Shown: one piece after another, positions 60,735-64,000 of the stretch
Layout of the letters: the number at the start of each line of letters is the position of its first letter
Numbering within the stretch: the stretch's first letter is position 1
Assembly (NCBI GenBank): GCA_913060665.1
Contig: CAJXUY010000002.1
Span: 1-64,000, forward strand
DNA from: an uncultured Oleiphilaceae bacterium
GTDB taxonomy: Bacteria > Pseudomonadota > Gammaproteobacteria > Pseudomonadales > Oleiphilaceae
Reading direction: 5' to 3'
Length of the DNA: 64,000 nucleotides
The notes under the pieces: model-generated
Database searches by the model: none
The model's input: only the letters and a program-made list of their open reading frames with translations
What the model was told of the DNA's origin: nothing
Position numbers and translations under genes: made by a program

Positions 60735-61400
60735 CAACTGTTCTCCAAGCTATTAGTAAGCACTGGCATTCCACATCTCAGATTTCCTTTTGAGAAGTTC
60801 TGAGTGCAATTTAACCAGCATTGGATTAAACGGGCCAATTCAGCATTACGAATACTTCAGTAAATATAGCTACAAGACTGCTAATGCAATGACACCAGCA
60901 TGCAACAATAAAACGTTAATATCCGCGACTAAAACTTGGCACTCTATTCAAAATTCATACGCTCGTTTGAATCTAGAGCGCACACCATGAAAAAAAATCG
61001 ACCATTTGTCAATGATTTCTACAGATTAATACATACTAGTTGTTAACCGCTCAGAATGATAAGGTTTACTTATTTATTTTAATATCATTGTTTTTCAATA
61101 AGTTAAAGAGCCTTCATGATAATAATTGTTAAAAAACCGCGATAACGTCTACTACAATCATTTTTTAGGTGAAACATTAATTAACAAAAAAATCTTGCAA
61201 GGTTATGGCGCTTGCTTTAGCCTCGGCGATTAAGTATTTGTAAGCACTATATAAAATACTATAATAAGAAATGTTCCTGACAGAATGTCAGAATTTTCCA
61301 ATAAACCAGATTGAGTAGCGTTTACCTTAAGCCTATTTAAACGCATCGGGCTGACCAGGATCACTACCCATCATCTAAAATAATAAAACGGAGATTGTCA
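60735..61400. other. Long intergenic region upstream of fadB and the 61.4 kb gene
   Basis: About 665 nt without a supported gene. It must hold the divergent promoters of fadBA and of the exported helical protein. It is AT-rich; a small hairpin CTGACA-GAA-TGTCAG is at 61277-61291. The 66-aa ORF at 60790-60990 has no recognisable feature. No clear FadR or PsrA operator could be assigned by eye. Confidence 0.5.
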
Positions 61401-62228
61401 ATGAAGCTATTCGCCGAATACTTTACGACGACTTATCGGCATTTAGCCAACACATTATTTTCAGTCATTTTACTATCAGTATTTACGTCTGCGAGCGCAC
61501 AAGAAAACGAAGAGGCGGCCAGCCTCCTTAATGATTTCCATCAAGCGAAGATTCAGGCTTACTTTACCATCAATGCGTTCTACAATTTTAGCGCTAATGA
61601 TGGTGATAAAGCGCAACTCAGTGACGCCAATGAAGCCATAAGTGAAGTTGATAGCATTCTCAACGAACTAGAAGCATTTGAGTCAGTAGAATACATTAAT
61701 AACGATATAGGTGTTGCCACAGAGCAGTGGCAACTTTATAAGACCACATTAAACACCATTATCAACGACATTCTCGACCAGGGATACGCAGACTTACGAC
61801 TCGTGTCAGACCTTGCATTACAAGGTCAAGAGTTTGCAATGCAGCTCACCACCTCCTACGAAAAAGTAGAACGAGAGTCTGGCTATACTCCCGACAGCGT
61901 TACCTCTCAAAGCCGTAAATCAGCTGTGCTAATGGCAGTGATGATGACTAAATACTCAGCTCGATCAACATCCAATATCAGTCAAGTCTTCCAAGGCAGC
62001 TCAACCGACAAAACAATCGACGTTCTAGCCGATGATCTCGACAAACAACTGCAAACACTTTTATCGAGTAGTACAGGGGAACAGAAAAATACAATAAGCG
62101 CTGTACTAACCAAGTGGGACTTTATTAAGGGCTCATACATCAACTACAACGAGAAAAACGTTAACTACGTTGTTAACCTCTACTCAAAGCGAATTATTAA
62201 CTCACTTGAGTCCATTTCTGGACGCTAG
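61401..62228 (+). CDS. Exported helical protein of unknown function
   Basis: A 275-aa protein with a signal peptide (LANTLFSVILLSVFTSASAQ). The mature part is nearly all helix: DFHQAKIQAYFTINAFYNF, LSDANEAISEVDSILNELEAF, AMQLTTSYEKVERESGY, KYSARSTSNISQVF and AVLTKWDFIKGSYINYNEKNVNYVVNLY. Its four-helix style is like periplasmic sensor modules (PilJ- or NIT-type), but it ends without a membrane or signalling domain. The start is ATG 61401 with GGAG about 9 nt upstream, rather than TTG 61395. Followed by a 13-bp stem hairpin. Confidence 0.7.
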   Translation: MKLFAEYFTTTYRHLANTLFSVILLSVFTSASAQENEEAASLLNDFHQAKIQAYFTINAFYNFSANDGDKAQLSDANEAISEVDSILNELEAFESVEYINNDIGVATEQWQLYKTTLNTIINDILDQGYADLRLVSDLALQGQEFAMQLTTSYEKVERESGYTPDSVTSQSRKSAVLMAVMMTKYSARSTSNISQVFQGSSTDKTIDVLADDLDKQLQTLLSSSTGEQKNTISAVLTKWDFIKGSYINYNEKNVNYVVNLYSKRIINSLESISGR

Positions 62229-62240
62229 GCCCACTTGATC

Positions 62241-62274
62241 GCAATATAGAAGGGTGTACTTCCTTCTATATTGC
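62241..62274 (+). terminator. Perfect 13-bp stem-loop after the helical protein gene
   Basis: GCAATATAGAAGG pairs fully with CCTTCTATATTGC around GTGTACTT. It is close to the convergent gene at 62306 and probably protects or ends both transcripts; the T tract is short. Confidence 0.65.
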
Positions 62275-62305
62275 TTGATCCTAATTGGCCAACATCCCTT
62301 TTCAA

Positions 62306-62782
62306 TCAAGACATAGATACATTCAACTTCTCTAACACCGACTTTATTGTATCAACATCTTTTTCTTCCCCCTGCTCATTCCAGAACACCAATGCGCTAC
62401 TTGACGTTAACACAAAAAGACCACACGAATTCGGAAACGATTGAGCAGCATTCAACACCCCCTTTTTATCTATGCCTAACGGTATTGATTCTTCGACAAA
62501 AACCCAAGAGCCATCTTTACCTTTTAAAACATAAATTCCGCCCGAAAACTGTACAGCCTGATGAGAAAAATTCAAACACTCATATATCATAGAACCCAAG
62601 ACCAGATCTTCATATCTAATTAAGCGCTCCTTAAGTGATTGATCTGGCATTCGAACCTTCAACCCCTCACTCATCGCTCGCTGACGTAATCTCATCCTTA
62701 ACCTATCTCTGGTACTCGGCATCACCCAAAACACAGACCCCATTAACGAAAGTACGACTAATACGACAATCCAAGAACCCAC
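62306..62782 (-). CDS. Membrane-anchored protein of unknown function
   Basis: A 158-aa protein with an N-terminal transmembrane helix (SWIVVLVVLSLMGSVFWVM) and a basic juxtamembrane region (STRDRLRMRLRQRAM), giving a cytoplasmic C-terminal domain. That domain has strands (GIYVLKGKDGSWVFVEESIPLG, GLFVLTSSSALVFWNEQG) and a short helix, with a conserved-looking WVFVEE segment, but no named family was recognised. It lies between the 61.4 kb gene and the usp gene and diverges from usp. Confidence 0.7.
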   Translation of the reverse strand: MGSWIVVLVVLSLMGSVFWVMPSTRDRLRMRLRQRAMSEGLKVRMPDQSLKERLIRYEDLVLGSMIYECLNFSHQAVQFSGGIYVLKGKDGSWVFVEESIPLGIDKKGVLNAAQSFPNSCGLFVLTSSSALVFWNEQGEEKDVDTIKSVLEKLNVSMS

Positions 62783-62909
62783 AGCATTACCTTAATTTTA
62801 TAAATAGTTGAAGACAAACAATAATAATATAAAAGAAGTTTGCATTCTCCCCTCACCCCATTAAAGTTATAACTAATAGTCTGGATAAATCAAAATTGAG
62901 GGATAAAAA

Positions 62910-63341
62910 ATGACGGAATACAACAAGATTTTGGCCGCGATAGATCTAACTGAAGAATCTGATCAGGTTATAGAACGCGCAAGAGATCTAGCTAATTTAT
63001 ACAGCTGTGATCTTGACATCGTTCATATCATTGAACCTCTTGGTTATGCATACGGCGGAGATATTCCGATGGACCTCACCGAGGTTCAGCAACAACTAGA
63101 GGATCACGCTAAGCAACATCTTGAAAAAGCCGGCAAGAAGTATCAGATAGCACTCAGTCAGCAGCACGTAATTATCGGCAGACCCGAAACTGAGATCCAC
63201 CGGCTTTCAGAAGAAAACAATTTTGATTTAGTGGTCGCAGGGAGCCATGGCAGGCACGGAATTCAACTACTCCTAGGCTCTACCGCAAATGGTATTTTGC
63301 ATGGAGCGAAATGCGATGTTTTAGCGGTTAGAATACAGTAG
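62910..63341 (+). CDS. Universal stress protein, UspA family
   Basis: A 143-aa Usp domain protein. The nucleotide-binding motif GSHGRHGIQLLLGSTANGILHGAKCDVLAV has the G-x2-G-x9-G-[ST] pattern of ATP-binding Usps. N terminus YNKILAAIDLTEESDQVIERARDLA matches the beta-1/alpha-1 region. Cytoplasmic, usually induced in stationary or anaerobic stress. ATG 62910 with GAGGG upstream. A short inverted repeat, GTAGATAAA and TTTATCTAC (63338-63346, 63369-63377), overlaps the stop. Confidence 0.93.
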   Translation: MTEYNKILAAIDLTEESDQVIERARDLANLYSCDLDIVHIIEPLGYAYGGDIPMDLTEVQQQLEDHAKQHLEKAGKKYQIALSQQHVIIGRPETEIHRLSEENNFDLVVAGSHGRHGIQLLLGSTANGILHGAKCDVLAVRIQ

Positions 63342-63422
63342 ATAAAGATTAATATGCGATTAGACAGTTTTATCTACAAATTCTGGACACAAGTAATCGT
63401 AGAGCCTGCTAATCGCCTTTCT

Positions 63423-64000
63423 CTAACTCAACTCACCGTCGAGTACAGACTTTAGCTTCTGCATTTGGCTTTCTAGTGAAAAACTAACACTCGACGCCAT
63501 TGAAAAAAAGCTCAAGAGTGCTTTCAAGTTCGAATCACCCTCACAAACGGTATGTATTCTCTGCCACAACGCCTGATTAACCAGCTGTAGACGTTTGTTT
63601 CTATCGACCAACCCTTTCATCTCCCAATCTGGTTTGCCCTCTCCACGCATTTCAAAGTGCTGCTGAATCAGATAGATAGATACATTCCTAAGAATAAATT
63701 CATCACTGGACGCAAACGGCATATGATGCTGAGCCATTGGCTTTAGTTCAGATAAAATCGGACACTTACTAGTCGCCAATACCAACCCCATCAACGACCT
63801 TAAGCCTTCCTCTAACCCTGTATGCTTAGAGTAGTTCCTGTCAGGTGTACTCACCCTTACATCAACTTTTTGAAAAGCTGGCTGGGTTTTAAAATCTGCC
63901 ACTAGACGCTGTATATCAAGCGCTGCCGGGCAGTACTGTTCAGCCTTACTTAAAGGGCAGTTGGTGCATTGGCAATATTCAAGCCTAGCCCACTCCTCAG
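63423..64000 (-). CDS. Conserved hypothetical protein, 5' end beyond the window
   Basis: The ORF track begins at a GTG (63902), but the same frame stays open to the right edge, adding about 32 residues that include EYCQCTNCPLSKAEQYCPAALDIQRL. The real start is outside the window. The added part has a Cys cluster C-x-C-x2-C-x9-C. Downstream motifs are FQKVDVRV, a GLRSLMGLVLATSKCPILSELKPMAQHHMPFASSDEF stretch and a helical C-terminal half. It is soluble, with a conserved family style but no named function. Convergent with usp. Confidence 0.75.
   Translation of the reverse strand, partial: EEWARLEYCQCTNCPLSKAEQYCPAALDIQRLVADFKTQPAFQKVDVRVSTPDRNYSKHTGLEEGLRSLMGLVLATSKCPILSELKPMAQHHMPFASSDEFILRNVSIYLIQQHFEMRGEGKPDWEMKGLVDRNKRLQLVNQALWQRIHTVCEGDSNLKALLSFFSMASSVSFSLESQMQKLKSVLDGELS

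Noticed and set aside
60790-60990. 66-aa plus ORF in the fadB upstream region
   Set aside because: No RBS, no domain, and composition like the flanking non-coding DNA.

Overview
The window looks like a chromosome segment of a motile, aerobic, probably marine gammaproteobacterium. Gene order in several blocks matches the Pseudomonas/Marinobacter/Oceanospirillales lineage: cheR-cheV-flgA-flgM-flgN; ligA-zipA-smc-gntR; rluB-scpB-scpA-trpS; the sdhCDAB-sucAB-lpd-sucCD block divergent from gltA; and topA-hypothetical-fadA-fadB. DNA is AT-leaning. A Nav-type sodium channel and the fatty-acid oxidation genes fit a marine, lipid-using lifestyle. The exact genus cannot be fixed from this sequence. No transposase, integrase, phage gene or CRISPR array was seen.

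Layout. 1-4.3 kb is loosely packed: a 4.5S SRP RNA gene hidden under a spurious ORF, a divergent RlmJ-like methyltransferase with an altered catalytic motif, tRNA-Ser(GGA), a YqiA-like hydrolase, a soluble sugar dehydrogenase and a small membrane protein. 4.4-8.5 kb holds an acyl-CoA dehydrogenase, a TIGR02450 Trp-rich protein with a duplicated start region, the ABC-F ATPase YbiT and an unlisted 51-aa Cys-rich protein. 8.5-18.5 kb is an envelope-lipid and light/singlet-oxygen stress island: an ECF sigma factor and ChrR-type Zn anti-sigma factor diverge from a tightly packed nine-gene operon (photolyase, desaturase, NTF2-like, SDR, FAD oxidoreductase, DUF1365, CFA-synthase-like methyltransferase, DUF2878, exported hypothetical). 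A TGATCC-N18-TAATAT promoter precedes the photolyase, matching the class of site used by RpoE-ChrR.

18.6-23.2 kb is flagellar and chemotaxis: cheR-cheV diverge from flgA-flgM-flgN. The same 27 bp between cheV and flgA reads as a sigma-28 promoter on one strand and a sigma-54 promoter on the other. flgM has its own sigma-28 promoter. Next to flgN is a membrane protein carrying a complete two-motif MshEN (c-di-GMP-binding) domain without an ATPase, the strongest candidate here for an undescribed c-di-GMP effector.

23.5-40.1 kb is housekeeping: periplasmic cyclophilin, MnmC, sodium channel, LigA, ZipA, SMC, a GntR regulator, a GGDEF diguanylate cyclase, RluB, ScpB, ScpA and a TrpS with a likely 4Fe-4S cysteine set. 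40.2-53.5 kb is the TCA block (sucD, sucC, lpd, sucB, sucA, sdhB, sdhA, sdhD, sdhC on the minus strand; gltA on plus), with back-to-back promoters sharing overlapping -35 hexamers. 53.5-64 kb carries topA, an anchored helical protein, fadA-fadB, an exported helical protein, a membrane-anchored hypothetical, a universal stress protein and a hypothetical gene that runs off the right edge.

Several ORF-track starts were moved on the basis of ribosome binding sites, promoters or family N-termini (acyl-CoA dehydrogenase, SDR, FlgA, MshEN protein, ZipA, SMC, GGDEF, RluB, SdhC, FadB, the 61.4 kb gene and the DUF4345-like gene).
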